A stretch of DNA of 64,000 bases from DATAYA01 sp963754235 (GTDB taxonomy: Bacteria; Pseudomonadota; Alphaproteobacteria; Acetobacterales; Acetobacteraceae), in assembly GCA_963754235.1 (NCBI GenBank), contig CAVWFK010000009.1:1-64000 (forward strand), given 5' to 3'. Under the pieces are notes generated by a model. It ran no database searches, was not told the origin of the DNA, and worked only from the letters and a program-made list of their open reading frames with translations. This document shows positions 27,901 to 39,046 of this stretch, one piece after another. The position numbers were made by a program, and so were the translations under genes. The first letter of the stretch is position 1; each line of letters begins with the position of its first letter.

Positions 27901-28071
27901 GTCGGCGCTGTCGTCGGCGTGCAGCCGTTCGGCGGGCGCGGTCTGTCGGGCACCGGACCGAAGGCGGGCGGCCCGATCACGCTGTTCCGCTTCGCCGAGG
28001 AGCGGGCGGTCTCGGTCAACACCGCCGCCGCCGGCGGCAATGCGGCCCTGCTCGCAACCGACGAAGGATGA
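24997..28071 (+). CDS. putA: Bifunctional proline dehydrogenase / glutamate-semialdehyde dehydrogenase
   Basis: PutA oxidises proline to glutamate in two steps and feeds electrons to quinone. 1024 residues from ATG 24997. The alpha arm and FAD-binding proline dehydrogenase barrel occupy about residues 60-470 (GPGISVKLSALHPRYEP, VRLVKGAYWDTEIKQAQ, ATHNAQSLATILELA). The aldehyde dehydrogenase half runs from about 520 (ISPWNFPLAIFTGQVAAAL, catalytic Cys near 814 in GQRCSALRL). It lacks the N-terminal ribbon-helix-helix DNA-binding domain of enterobacterial PutA, so it is the short, non-repressor form. No putP transporter or regulator is adjacent. Confidence 0.95.
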   Translation: MPDDRPHGAPDRAALRALYRAPDAAALAPLLELATLPAPLAARVRARAIDLVRAARAVHRPGMDVTDFLREFGLGDPEGVALLCLAEALLRIPDSATADALIEDRIAAADWERHLGRADSLAVNASAWAFLLTGRVLGLDEARGLPIVIGRTVRRMGEPVIRGALRRGMRLLARQFVLGRTMTEALARAGSAEGRRWRYSFDMLGEAARTADDAARYLAAYRDAIGAAGRIGGGSVAGPGISVKLSALHPRYEPLQAPHCVPALIASLGALARAARQADIGLTVDAEETERLEISLDIFEAALGDPALAGWDGLGLAVQGYQKRTLPLLDWVAGLARRTGHVVPVRLVKGAYWDTEIKQAQLHGHPDYPVFTRKAATDVSWIACARRMLAHRGAILPAFATHNAQSLATILELAEGAPFEMQRLHGMGEALYAGVVGPDCPVRVYAPVGSHEDLLAYLVRRLLENGANTSFVHRLVDPAVPLDAIVTDPAARLREQGTGRNPRIPLPAELYPDRANSAGLDLGDREVAPAALTAIGRSRRLDLPGGGARRDVRDPADNRRVIGSAPDATRTEIDAALARLARGWRAWDEAGGACRADVLDGAAALIEASRDELLHWLAREGGKTLPDGIAEVREAADFCRFYAARAREHFAAPRELPGPTGERDTWSLGGRGVFAAISPWNFPLAIFTGQVAAALAAGNAVAAKPAEQTPLVASRVVEPLHQAGVPRDALALLCGAGEVGAALIADPRIAGVAFTGGTETAQGIARALATRPGPIVPFIAETGGINAMIVDSSALPEQVVVDVLASAFGSAGQRCSALRLLCVQEDAADRILAMLEGACATLAIGDPLDPATDIGPVIDTEAREGLAAYCAGMGKPLFQLSLPPETAHGTFFAPRAYLLPDPAALRREVFGPVLHVVRYAAARLDAVLDAIEGTGFGLTLGVHSRIESVQARILRRLRVGNSYVNRNQVGAVVGVQPFGGRGLSGTGPKAGGPITLFRFAEERAVSVNTAAAGGNAALLATDEG

Positions 28072-28079
28072 GTTCAACG

Positions 28080-28118
28080 CCCTCTCCGCCCCTCGGGGCG
28101 GAGAGGGCCCGGGGTGAG
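28080..28118. repeat. Single arm of the CCCTCTCCGCCCC repeat
   Basis: Hairpin CCCTCTCCGCCCC / GGGGCGGAGAGGG followed by a CCGGGGTGAG tail. It is one arm of the two-armed element found complete at 29639, 49650 and 61523. It lies between the convergent putA and lpd genes and could act as a shared terminator. Confidence 0.7.
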
Positions 28119-28192
28119 CAACCGTCCTTTTAAGTCGTGAGTTTTGCATTTCGCGGCAACATCGCTCCTAACCCGGAGCGAGGATCGCTGGA

Positions 28193-29584
28193 TCAGATAT
28201 GCAGCGCCCTCCCCTCCGTCGCCAGCGCCGCCTCCTTCACGGCCTCGCTCAGCGTCGGGTGGGCGTGGCAGATGCGGGCCACGTCCTCGGCCGATGCCGC
28301 GAACTCCATCGCCGTCGCTAGCTCCGCGATCAGCGTGCCGGCATCCGGGCCGATGATGTGCGCGCCCAGGATGCGGTCCGTCGTTTTGTCCGCGAGGATT
28401 TTCACGAATCCGTCCGTGGCTCCCATTGCACGCGCGCGCCCGTTCGCCGTGAAGGGGAATTTTCCCACGTTGTAAGCGATGCCGTCGGCCTTCAACTGCT
28501 CCTCGGTGCGGCCGAGCGAAGCCACCTCCGGCCACGTGTACACTACGCCCGGGATCACGTCGTAATCGACATGCCCGGCCTGCCCGGCAAGGTCCTCGGC
28601 GAGGGCGACGCCCTCCTCCTCGGCCTTGTGCGCGAGCATCGGCCCGGCGATCACGTCGCCGATCGCGTAGATACCGGGGATGTTGGTCGCGTAACGCGCA
28701 TCCACGCGCACCCGCCCGCGCTCATCCAGCGCGACACCGATCGCGTCCAGCCCCAGCCCCTCCGTGTTCGGCCGCCGCCCGACTGCGACCAGCACCACGT
28801 CGGCCGTGATTTCCTGCGCCTCGCCGCCGGCCGACGGCTCCAGCGTCAGCACTACCCCGTCATTGCCGGTGCGCGCGCCCGTCACCTTGCTGCCGAGTTT
28901 GAACTTGATCCCTTGCTTGCCCAGGACACGCTCAAGCGCCTTGGCGATTTCCGCGTCCATCCCCGGCACCAGCCGATCGAGGAACTCCACCACCGTCACC
29001 GCCGCGCCGAGCCGACGCCACACGCTGCCCAGCTCTAGCCCGATATAGCCGCCGCCGATCACCACAAACCGCGGCGGCACCGCGTCCAGCTCCAGGCCGC
29101 CGGTCGAGGTCACGATCCGTTTCTCGTCCACATCCACGCCCGCCAGCGCCATGCTGTCGCTGCCGGTGGCGATCACGATTGCCTTCGTCTGGTATTCGGC
29201 GCCGTCCACCGCGACGCGGCCGGGGGCCACGATGCGGCCCTCGCCCTTCAGCCACGTCACCTTGTTCTTGCCGAACAGGAACTCGACCCCCTTGACGTTC
29301 GCGGTCACCACTTCGGCCTTGCGCGCCTGCATCCGTGCGAGGTCCAGCTTGACGCTCTCGACGACGACGCCGTGATCCTTGAACTGATGCGAGGCCTCCT
29401 CGAAGTTTTCCGAGGACTGCAACAGCGCTTTGGACGGGATGCAGCCGATGTTCAGGCACGTGCCGCCGAGCGTCGCGCGCTTCTCCACGCAGGCGACGCG
29501 CATCCCGAGCTGTGCCGCGCGGAGCGCGCAGACATAGCCGCCCGGCCCAGAGCCGATGATGATGACATCGAAGGCGTCGGGCAT
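28193..29584 (-). CDS. lpd: Dihydrolipoyl dehydrogenase (E3)
   Basis: E3 flavoprotein that re-oxidises lipoyl groups of 2-oxoacid dehydrogenases with NAD. 463 residues from ATG 29584. FAD-binding GSGPGGYVCALRAAQLG; redox disulfide GGTCLNIGCIPSK (Cys about 43 and 48); NAD-binding GGGYIGLELGSVW; second FAD motif GIYAIGDVIAGPMLAHKAEE; catalytic HAHPTLSEAVKEA near the C-terminus. It lies downstream of odhB and sucA on the same strand, separated by a two-armed repeat, so it belongs to the 2-oxoglutarate dehydrogenase gene set. It could also serve the aco complex. Confidence 0.95.
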   Translation of the reverse strand: MPDAFDVIIIGSGPGGYVCALRAAQLGMRVACVEKRATLGGTCLNIGCIPSKALLQSSENFEEASHQFKDHGVVVESVKLDLARMQARKAEVVTANVKGVEFLFGKNKVTWLKGEGRIVAPGRVAVDGAEYQTKAIVIATGSDSMALAGVDVDEKRIVTSTGGLELDAVPPRFVVIGGGYIGLELGSVWRRLGAAVTVVEFLDRLVPGMDAEIAKALERVLGKQGIKFKLGSKVTGARTGNDGVVLTLEPSAGGEAQEITADVVLVAVGRRPNTEGLGLDAIGVALDERGRVRVDARYATNIPGIYAIGDVIAGPMLAHKAEEEGVALAEDLAGQAGHVDYDVIPGVVYTWPEVASLGRTEEQLKADGIAYNVGKFPFTANGRARAMGATDGFVKILADKTTDRILGAHIIGPDAGTLIAELATAMEFAASAEDVARICHAHPTLSEAVKEAALATEGRALHI

Positions 29585-29638
29585 CAGGCGAGATCCTTGC
29601 ACATGAACACGCGGGCGTAGCCGCGTGTTGAGTGGCTT

Positions 29639-29844
29639 CCCTCTCCGCCCCTGGGGGCGGAGAGGGTTGGGTGAGGTGGGGGTCCAGCGGCGATGGCGTT
29701 ACGGGCGCGGACAGTCCTCGCACCTACGCCGCGGCGGGACAGCGCTGATGTCTCGAAGCGCTCGGGTACCGCCGAGAACTCCGGGCCGCGAAGGAGTTTC
29801 CCCCACCTCACCCCGGCCCTCTCCGCCCCCAGGGGCGGAGAGGG
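29639..29844. repeat. Two-armed asymmetric palindromic repeat, copy 1
   Basis: Left arm 29639-29682: hairpin CCCTCTCCGCCCC / GGGGGCGGAGAGGG plus the tail TTGGGTGAGGTGGGGG. Right arm 29800-29844 is inverted with a CCGGGGTGAGGTGGGGG-type tail. The ~117 nt between arms have no coding signal. It lies between odhB and lpd. Confidence 0.8.
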
Positions 29845-29916
29845 AGGTGAGCACCGCGGCTGATTCTCTGAATATCGTGGCTCTTTGGGGTCATCACGAA
29901 GAATCGCCAGTATGTG

Positions 29917-31269
29917 TCACAGCCCCAGCAGCAGCCGGCGGGGGTCCTCGACGCCTTCCTTCACCCGCACCAGGAACTGCACCGCCTCCTTCCCGTCCAC
30001 GATCCGATGATCGTAGGAGAGTGCGAGATACATCATCGGCCGCGCCTCGATCTTGCCGCCCGCCACGATCGGCCGCTCCATGATCTTGTGCATCCCCAAA
30101 ATGCCCGATTGCGGCGGATTGAGGATCGGCGTGGACATCAGCGAGCCGTAGATGCCGCCGTTGGTGATGCTGAACGTGCCGCCCGACAGCTCGTCGAGCT
30201 TCAGGGAGCCGTCGCGCGCACGGCGGCCGAAATCGGCGATCCCGCGCTCGATCTCGGCGAAGCTCATGCGGTCCGCATCGCGCAGCACCGGCACCACCAA
30301 CCCCGACGCGCCGCCGACCGCAATCCCCATGTGGACGAAATGCTTGTACACTATCTCCTCGCCGTCGACCTCGGCGTTCACGGCGGGGAACTCGGCGAGC
30401 GCTGCCACGCAGGCGCGGACGAAGAAGCCCATGAAGCCGAGCCGCACGCCGTCATGCTTCTTCTCGAACGCCTCGCGATACTCGGCGCGCAGCGCCATCA
30501 CCGCCGACATGTCCACCTCGTTGAAGGTGGTCAGCATCGCCGCGGTGTTCTGCGCCTCCTTCAGCCGCGCGGCGATGGTGCGGCGCAGGCGCGTCATGCG
30601 CACCCGCTCCTCGCCCGGCCCGGCCGCGCGCGGCGCGCGGGCGACGGGCGCGGGTGCCGGCGCGGGCGCAGCGGGGGCAGGACGGCTCAGGAACGCGAGC
30701 ACGTCGCCCTTGGTGATGCGTCCGTCCTTGCCCGATCCGGCGCCCAGCGCGTCGGCGCCGACGCCCCTTTCCTCCATCAGCTTCTCGGCCGAGGGCATCG
30801 GCGGGTGAGGGGTCGCGGGTCGCGCGACCGGCCCCAGCGGCGCGGGCGGAGGACGGACGCCGGCCGGAGGATTGGCGGCGGGCGCGGTCGCGGTCGCCGG
30901 CGCGTCCGCCGGCAGCGGCGCAGGCGTCGCCTCGCGCGCCAGCGCCTCGCCGGCGACCGGCGGCGCGGGCTTGGCCTGCGAACCTGACGAGGCGGGCGTC
31001 GAGGGGCGTGCCTGCGGCGGCCCGGCGGCCCCGTTTGCCTCCACCAAGCCCAGCACCGCGCCGACCTCGACCTCGGCCCCTTCCTCAACGGCGACCGAAG
31101 CGAGCGTGCCGGCCGCGGGGGCGCCGACCTCCACCGTGACCTTGTCGGTTTCCAGCTCCACCAGCGGTTCGTCGGCCGCAACCGTGTCGCCCGCGTGCTT
31201 GAGCCAGCGCGCGATGGTGGCCGAGGTGACGCTCTCGCCCAGGGTGGGAACCTTGATCTCGGTGGCCAT
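29917..31269 (-). CDS. odhB: 2-Oxoglutarate dehydrogenase E2 (dihydrolipoyllysine succinyltransferase)
   Basis: E2 core of the 2-oxoglutarate dehydrogenase complex, 450 residues from ATG 31269. One N-terminal lipoyl domain with LVELETDKVTVEVGAPAAG (lipoyl Lys about 43). An Ala/Pro-rich hinge of about 80 residues leads to the E1/E3-binding domain (SAEKLMEERGVGADALGAGS). The catalytic domain ends with the His-x-x-x-Asp motif LSYDHRIVDGKEAVQFLVR. Single lipoyl domain and LGESVTSATIARWLK are typical of SucB/OdhB rather than pyruvate E2. Lies 177 nt downstream of sucA. Confidence 0.95.
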   Translation of the reverse strand: MATEIKVPTLGESVTSATIARWLKHAGDTVAADEPLVELETDKVTVEVGAPAAGTLASVAVEEGAEVEVGAVLGLVEANGAAGPPQARPSTPASSGSQAKPAPPVAGEALAREATPAPLPADAPATATAPAANPPAGVRPPPAPLGPVARPATPHPPMPSAEKLMEERGVGADALGAGSGKDGRITKGDVLAFLSRPAPAAPAPAPAPVARAPRAAGPGEERVRMTRLRRTIAARLKEAQNTAAMLTTFNEVDMSAVMALRAEYREAFEKKHDGVRLGFMGFFVRACVAALAEFPAVNAEVDGEEIVYKHFVHMGIAVGGASGLVVPVLRDADRMSFAEIERGIADFGRRARDGSLKLDELSGGTFSITNGGIYGSLMSTPILNPPQSGILGMHKIMERPIVAGGKIEARPMMYLALSYDHRIVDGKEAVQFLVRVKEGVEDPRRLLLGL

Positions 31270-31320
31270 GCACTGTCCCCTGCGGCCGTCAGGCGAATGC
31301 CCCGACCGTGCCGACATCTC

Positions 31321-31404
31321 CGTCATGCCCGGCGGAGGCCGGGCATCCACGACGTTGCGGTCGCACCAAAGACGTGGATGGTCGGCCTTCGCCGACCATG
31401 ACGG
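31321..31404. repeat. Two-armed palindromic repeat, CGTCATGCCCGG family
   Basis: Arm 1 (31321-31353) has the hairpin GCCCGGCGGAGGCCGGGC; arm 2 (31371-31404) has GGTCGGCCTTCGCCGACC. The outer ends CGTCAT / ATGACG and the inner ends ATCCACG / CGTGGAT are inverted, so the whole unit can fold on itself. It fills the sucA-odhB gap and differs in sequence from the CCCTCTCCGCCCC family. Confidence 0.7.
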
Positions 31405-31446
31405 ATGCTCCCCGTCCAAATGGGATGGTGCTGCCGGAGCAACTCC

Positions 31447-34296
31447 TTACTCCACGCCCAGCGCCCGCCCGACCAGCGCCTTCTGCTGCGCCGCATGAAC
31501 GCTCGCCTGCCCGGTCGCCGGACTCGCCGCCGCCGCGCGCCCGATATAAACGGGCCGCTTGGCCGCAGCGCCGATGCATCCCAGCACCGTCTCGATCCGC
31601 CGATCGACGAAGCTCCAGGCGCCCATGTTCTCCGGCTCCTCCTGGCACCACACGATCTCAGCCTGGGCGGCGGGGGTGAGCACCTCCTTCAGCGTCCGTT
31701 CCGGAAACGGATAGAGCTGCTCGACCCGCACGATCGCGACGTCGCGCAGGCCGCGGTCGCGCCGCTCGGCAAGCAGATCGTAATAGACCTTGCCGCAGCA
31801 CAGCACGACGCGCCGAAGCTCGCCGGGCGGCGCGATCGCGTCGGTCTCGGGGATGACGAAGCGGAAGCCGCCGCCATTGGTCATCTCGTCGAGCGAGGAG
31901 GTCGCGAGCTTGTGCCGCAGCAGGCTCTTCGGCGTCATCACCACCAGCGGCTTGCGGAAGTTCCGCTTGATTTGCCGGCGAAGCGCATGGAAGTAGTTGG
32001 CGGGCGTGGTCGGGTTGATCACCGTCATGTTCCGCTCGGCGCAGAGCTGCAAATAGCGTTCGAGCCGCGCCGAGGAGTGTTCCGGCCCTTGCCCTTCGTA
32101 GCCGTGCGGCAGCAGCAATCCCAGCCCCGACATGCGTAGCCACTTGGTTTCGCCGGACGCGAGGAACTGGTCGATGATCACCTGCGCGCCGTTGGCGAAG
32201 TCGCCGAACTGCGCCTCCCACAATACGAGCGTGCGCGGATCGGCGACGCTGTAGCCGTATTCGAAACCCAGCACGCCCGCTTCCGACAGAAGCGAGTTGA
32301 ATACCTCGATCTTTGCCTGACCCTCGGCGATGTTGTTGAGCGGCATGTATTCGTTCTGGTTGGTCTGGTCGATCAGCACGGCGTGGCGCTGGCTGAACGT
32401 GCCGCGCTGGCTATCCTCGCCGGAGAGGCGGATGCGGTGGCCTTCGAGCAGCAGGCTGCCGAAAGCCAGGGCTTCGCCGGTGCTCCAGTCGATTCCCTCG
32501 CCGCTGTCGATCATCGCCTGCTTGGCTCGCAATTGCCGGGCGATCTTCGGATTGATGTCGAAGCCATCCGGCACATGCGCGAGCGCGGCACCGATCTTCT
32601 GTAGCGTCCCCTTCGCAACCGCGGTCGCTTCCTCGCGCTCGTCCTCATCGTCGGCGCGCGTCAGGCCCGTCCAGTGGCCTTCCAGCCAGTCCGCCTTGTT
32701 CGGCCGGTAGGATTGCGCCGCCTGATAGGCATCTTCGAGCGTCGCCGCGAAACGGTCCCACACCGCGGCGGCCTCGGCCTCGGTCACGATCCCCTCGGCG
32801 ACCAGCCGCTCGGCGCAGAGCGTGCGCGTCGTTTTCTGCCGCTCGATCTGGCGATACATCACCGGCTGGGTGAAGGCCGGCTCATCGGTTTCGTTGTGAC
32901 CGTGACGGCGATAGCAGACGATGTCGAGCACGATGTCGGTGCGGAACTCCAGCCGGAACTCCGCCGCCATCCGCGCGCAGAACACCACCGCGTCCAGATC
33001 GTCGCCGTTGATGTGCAAAATCGGCACCTGCACCGATTTCGCGACGTCGGTGCAATAGAGGCCGGAATAGGCGTGCGCGGGCAGGGTGGTGAAGCCGATC
33101 TGGTTGTTTGCCACCACGTGGATGGTGCCGCCGGTGCGATAGCCGATGAGCTGGCTCATCGCCAGCGTCTCATAGACGAGACCCTGGCCCGCAAACGCCG
33201 CGTCGCCGTGCATCACGATGCCCATGACGCTGCGCCGGCCGCTGGTGTCGCCCGCCATGTCCTGCCGCGCGCGCACCTTGCCGATCACCACCGGATCGAC
33301 CGCCTCCAGGTGCGACGGATTGGGCTGGAGGGAGATGTGCACCGGAGTGCCGCCGATCTCGACATCGGCCGAGGTGCCGAGATGGTATTTCACGTCGCCC
33401 GAACCCTGCACGTCGTCGGGCTTGAAGCTGGCGCCGCCGAACTCGCTGAATACGGCGGTGAACGGCTTGCGCACGACGTTGACCAGCGTGTTGAGCCGGC
33501 CGCGATGCGGCATCCCGATCACGATTTCCTTGACGCCGCCCGCTGCCGCGACGCCGATCAGCGCGTGCATCGCCGGGATCAGCGCCTCGCCGCCTTCGAG
33601 GCCGAAGCGCTTGGTGGTGACGTAGCGGCGCTGGCAGAACGCCTCGAACCCCTCGGCCTCGGTGAGCTGCTGGAGCACCGCGCGCTTCTCCTCGGCCGAG
33701 AGCGCGGCGCGCCAGGGCGCACCCTCGATGCGGCGCTGGATCCAGGCCTTCTGATCCGGATCCTGGATGTGCATGAACTCGACGCCGATCGGGCCGCAAT
33801 AGCTCTCGCGCAGGATGCGCATGATCTCGCGCACGGTCGCAGTCTCGAGGCCGAGCACGTGGTCGATGAAGATCGGCCGATCGAGGTCGTCGGCAGCGAA
33901 GCCGTAAGTGGCGGGGTCAAGCTCGGCATGGGATTTCGGCACCTGCAAGCCGAGCGGGTCGAGCTTCGCCTCCAGGTGGCCGCGCACGCGATAGGCGCGG
34001 ATCAGCATCAGCGCGCGCAGGCTGTCGCGGGCGGCGGCGCGCACCTCGTCCAGCGTCGCGGCGACGGCGGCGGCGTGTCCGTTCGGCTTCGTCGCGGCGC
34101 CGTTCGGGCGCGGCGCCCAGGAGGCACCCGCGGCATCGCCCAGCACCGAGCGGGCCTCCTCGCCCAAGGCCGAGAACAGTTCGGAGAAGCTGGGATCGAC
34201 GGCCCCCGAATCGGCGGCCCAGCGCGCGTAGAGATCGGCCAGATACGCCGCGTTCGCGCCGTTGAACGCGGTTGCCAGGATGTCAACGCCAGCCAT
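31447..34296 (-). CDS. sucA: 2-Oxoglutarate dehydrogenase E1
   Basis: ThDP-dependent E1 that decarboxylates 2-oxoglutarate in the TCA cycle. 949 residues from ATG 34296, normal for the family. The N-terminal binding segment (ANAAYLADLYARWAADSG) precedes the substrate-binding VIGMPHRGRLNTLVNVVRKP. The ThDP region is GDAAFAGQGLVYETLAMSQL followed by VANNQIGFTTLP. The C-terminal transketolase domain includes LPHGYEGQGPEHSSARLER and QEEPENMGAWSFV. First gene of sucA-odhB-lpd. The usual sdh or sucCD genes are not within the window. Confidence 0.96.
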   Translation of the reverse strand: MAGVDILATAFNGANAAYLADLYARWAADSGAVDPSFSELFSALGEEARSVLGDAAGASWAPRPNGAATKPNGHAAAVAATLDEVRAAARDSLRALMLIRAYRVRGHLEAKLDPLGLQVPKSHAELDPATYGFAADDLDRPIFIDHVLGLETATVREIMRILRESYCGPIGVEFMHIQDPDQKAWIQRRIEGAPWRAALSAEEKRAVLQQLTEAEGFEAFCQRRYVTTKRFGLEGGEALIPAMHALIGVAAAGGVKEIVIGMPHRGRLNTLVNVVRKPFTAVFSEFGGASFKPDDVQGSGDVKYHLGTSADVEIGGTPVHISLQPNPSHLEAVDPVVIGKVRARQDMAGDTSGRRSVMGIVMHGDAAFAGQGLVYETLAMSQLIGYRTGGTIHVVANNQIGFTTLPAHAYSGLYCTDVAKSVQVPILHINGDDLDAVVFCARMAAEFRLEFRTDIVLDIVCYRRHGHNETDEPAFTQPVMYRQIERQKTTRTLCAERLVAEGIVTEAEAAAVWDRFAATLEDAYQAAQSYRPNKADWLEGHWTGLTRADDEDEREEATAVAKGTLQKIGAALAHVPDGFDINPKIARQLRAKQAMIDSGEGIDWSTGEALAFGSLLLEGHRIRLSGEDSQRGTFSQRHAVLIDQTNQNEYMPLNNIAEGQAKIEVFNSLLSEAGVLGFEYGYSVADPRTLVLWEAQFGDFANGAQVIIDQFLASGETKWLRMSGLGLLLPHGYEGQGPEHSSARLERYLQLCAERNMTVINPTTPANYFHALRRQIKRNFRKPLVVMTPKSLLRHKLATSSLDEMTNGGGFRFVIPETDAIAPPGELRRVVLCCGKVYYDLLAERRDRGLRDVAIVRVEQLYPFPERTLKEVLTPAAQAEIVWCQEEPENMGAWSFVDRRIETVLGCIGAAAKRPVYIGRAAAASPATGQASVHAAQQKALVGRALGVE

Positions 34297-34419
34297 TCGT
34301 CTCTGCCTCTCGTGCTCGCCGAATCAGACAGGTAGCGACCGAAGATTAGTGCCGGTAGGCTTGAAGGGCCACGGGGGAGGGTTGTCCCCGCTGCATGGTC
34401 CTCTGCCGCATGGTCCCGC

Positions 34420-35875
34420 TCAAGCCAGCGCCGTCTCACGCCGAGCCGCCAGCGGCGCGAGCGCCTCCGCCACGGCCGCGATCACCGGCTCCCACGCTCC
34501 CGGCCGCGGCTGGCGGAACAGCCGCAGCGACGGATACCACGGGCTGTCGGTGCGCTCGAGCAGCCAGCGCCAATCCGCCGGACGCGCCAGCAGGGTCCAG
34601 GCCGGGCGACCCAGCGCGCCGGCCAGGTGCGCCGCCGCACTATCCACCGTCACCAGCAGGTCGAGATTGGCGATCACCGCGGCCGTCTCGCCGAAATCGC
34701 CGAGCTCGGCCGAGAGATCGAGCACGCCCATCTGCGCCATTGCCTCACTATCTGCCGCCGGCGGCGCCTTGGCGAGGCTGACCAGCGCCACTCCGCGCAG
34801 CGCGGCGAGCGGCGCCAGTTGCCCGAGCCGCAGCGACCGGCGGTAGTCGTTGGGGTGCGTCGTCCGGCCGGCCCAGAACAGCCCTACCCGGAACCGCCCG
34901 CGCTCGATCCGCCCGTCCAACCTGGCGCGCCAGTCCGCGACCCGCCCGGGCTCGGCGTGCAGGTAGGGATGCGGGCCGGAGACCGTGTCGAGTTCGCTGC
35001 CGAGCACGCCGGGCAGGCTGGAGAGGCGGCAATAGGCGGCATGACCGGGAATGCCGGCCCAGCTCGTGTAGCAGGCGTGAACCCCGTGGATGCGGCCGAG
35101 CAGCGGCGCAAGATCGGTGCTGCACGCCAGCAGCACTTCGCGCACGCGCGCCGCGACTGCGGGGATGAAGCGCGCGAAGTGCAGGGTGTCGCCGTAGCCC
35201 TGGTCGCCCACCAGCAAGATGCGCGCGTTCGGCAGCGCCATGCCGTTCCAGATCGGCGCGCCCATTTTGGGCAGCATTCCGCGAGCCTGCTCGGTCGCGT
35301 TGCGCCACTCGGTACTCGATCCAGCCCGACCGCATCTGGCCGCGCATCAGCAGCACCTGGCCAAGCCCGAGATGGGCCTCGGCATGATCGGGATCGCGGG
35401 CCAGGGCCGCGAGAAAGAACGTCGCGGCCTCGTCGTGCTCGCCGCGATCCATGTGGACTTTCGCCAGATTGAACAGCGAGACGGCGCTCGCCTGGAGCTG
35501 AACGGCGTGACGCGCGGTCGCCAGCGCCTCGTCCATGCGGCACTGCATCCGATAGAGGCCGGACAGGTTGAGCCACCAGTTGGCCACTCCGGCCTGCCGC
35601 GCGCAGGCGCGCTCCAGCAGCGGGATGCCGGCCTCGATCGCGCCGCGCTGGCCGTGGATCGCGCCCAGCAGTGCCAGGGCGGCCGGATGCTCAGGGGCGG
35701 CCTCCAGCACGTCCTGGCAGATGCCGACCGCCTCGTTGTAGCGCTTGGCCCGGCCCGCCTGCTCGGCGCGGCTCAGGGCTTCGAGATGCGGGTCCTTGGG
35801 TGCGGCCGCCGGTGCGGCGGGATCGGTGGCGGCGCCCGCAGGGGCGTTTCCGTTCTGGGCAACGGTCGTGCTCAT
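34420..35875 (-). pseudogene. TPR protein with C-terminal glycosyltransferase-9-like domain, frameshifted
   Basis: The N-terminal ~190 residues from ATG 35875 are tetratricopeptide repeats (AEQAGRAKRYNEAVGICQDV, GAIEAGIPLLERACARQAGV, LFNLAKVHMDRGEHDEAATF). The C-terminal ~285 residues resemble the ADP-heptose/glycosyltransferase-9-like part seen in many alphaproteobacterial TPR proteins (ILLVGDQGYGDTLHFARFIP, RFRVGLFWAGRTTHPNDYRR, LLVTVDSAAAHLAGALGRPA). The frame breaks at 35311-35315: in the coding sense GAGTACCGAGTGGCG reads on as EYEWRNATEQARG if one C is removed. As corrected about 484 residues. Possible role in surface or flagellin glycosylation; unproven. Confidence 0.75.
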
Positions 35876-36012
35876 CGGGCAGGTCGGCTCCTGTCGCTGG
35901 CCGCAACGATCCGCGCAGGATGCCGCAGCGGGCCGGCCACGTCGAATGCCGATCCGCAGGTGCAGAAAGCGCACCCTCCCCGGGTCGCGGGGAGGGGCGC
36001 GCTTCGGGCCGG

Positions 36013-36597
36013 TCAGTTCGGCAGCAGCACCGAGTTCACCACCTGGATGACGCCGTTCGACTGCATCACGTTGGGGATCGTCACCTCGGCGATACCGCTC
36101 TTCGCGCCCTGCACGAAGAGATGCCCGCCATTCACGCTGAACATCAGTGGCTCGCCTTCCACTGTCTTCAGCATCGCCGTGCCGTGGCCCATCTTGACCA
36201 TGTTCATGAGTTGGCCGGTGGTGTAGCGGCCGGGCACGACGTGATAGGTCAGGATTTTCGTCAGCGTCACCTTGTTCTCGGGCTTCACCAGCATCGCGAC
36301 GGTGCCGGGCGGCAGCTTGTCGAATGCCTCATTGGTCGGCGCGAATACCGTGAACGGGCCGGGACTTTCCAGCGTCGATACCAGGCCCGCCGCCTTCACC
36401 GCCGCCACCAGCGTGGTGTGGTCCTTCGAGTTGACCGCGTTCTGCACGATGTTCTTCGACGGGTACATGGCGGCCCCGCCCACCATCACTGTCTTGTCGT
36501 TGTTCATCTGCGCGTTTGCAGCCGGCGAAATGGCCGCGAACGTGGCAGGCAGGGCAAGAGCCGCGAGCAGCAGGCTCGCGCGCTGAATGTGTCGCAT
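36013..36597 (-). CDS. Exported fasciclin (FAS1) domain protein
   Basis: 194 residues from ATG 36597. The signal peptide (ASLLLAALALPATFAAIS, cleavage near ANAQ) leads to one FAS1 domain with both conserved boxes: GPFTVFAPTNEAFDKLPPGT (H1) and LTYHVVPGRYTTGQL (YH box), ending VIQVVNSVLLPN. FAS1 proteins mediate adhesion or bind lipids in the envelope. Divergent from copA across a 139-nt region holding the CueR-type promoter, so it may have its own promoter there. Confidence 0.88.
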   Translation of the reverse strand: MRHIQRASLLLAALALPATFAAISPAANAQMNNDKTVMVGGAAMYPSKNIVQNAVNSKDHTTLVAAVKAAGLVSTLESPGPFTVFAPTNEAFDKLPPGTVAMLVKPENKVTLTKILTYHVVPGRYTTGQLMNMVKMGHGTAMLKTVEGEPLMFSVNGGHLFVQGAKSGIAEVTIPNVMQSNGVIQVVNSVLLPN

Positions 36598-36676
36598 GTG
36601 TTTGTCCCTTCGGCTGTGACGCCGTTCTGATGGCGCATCACCCCTACGGGAAAACCAGGCCGGCGGATGCGTCCCC

Positions 36677-36707
36677 TTGACCTTCCCATGATGGGAAGCC
36701 TTATCTC
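36677..36707 (+). promoter_or_regulatory. CueR-type promoter of copA
   Basis: -35 TTGACC at 36677-36682 and -10 TATCTC at 36702-36707 are 19 bp apart, the over-long spacing typical of MerR-family promoters. The spacer holds the perfect palindrome CTTCCC-ATGAT-GGGAAG (36682-36698), which matches the known CueR/copper-box pattern. It is 30 nt upstream of the copA start, and cueR is the next gene. Confidence 0.85.
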
Positions 36708-36736
36708 CTGCGGCGCAAGAGCCGGGAGCGGGTCGA

Positions 36737-39031
<2,295 letters not shown>

Positions 39032-39046
39032 GCGGAGCGAGAGGCG

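Noticed and set aside
24673..28149. A 1158-codon open frame antisense to putA
   Set aside because: High GC leaves the antisense strand free of stops; composition is Arg/Ala/Gln/His rich with no domain, while putA on the other strand is fully conserved.
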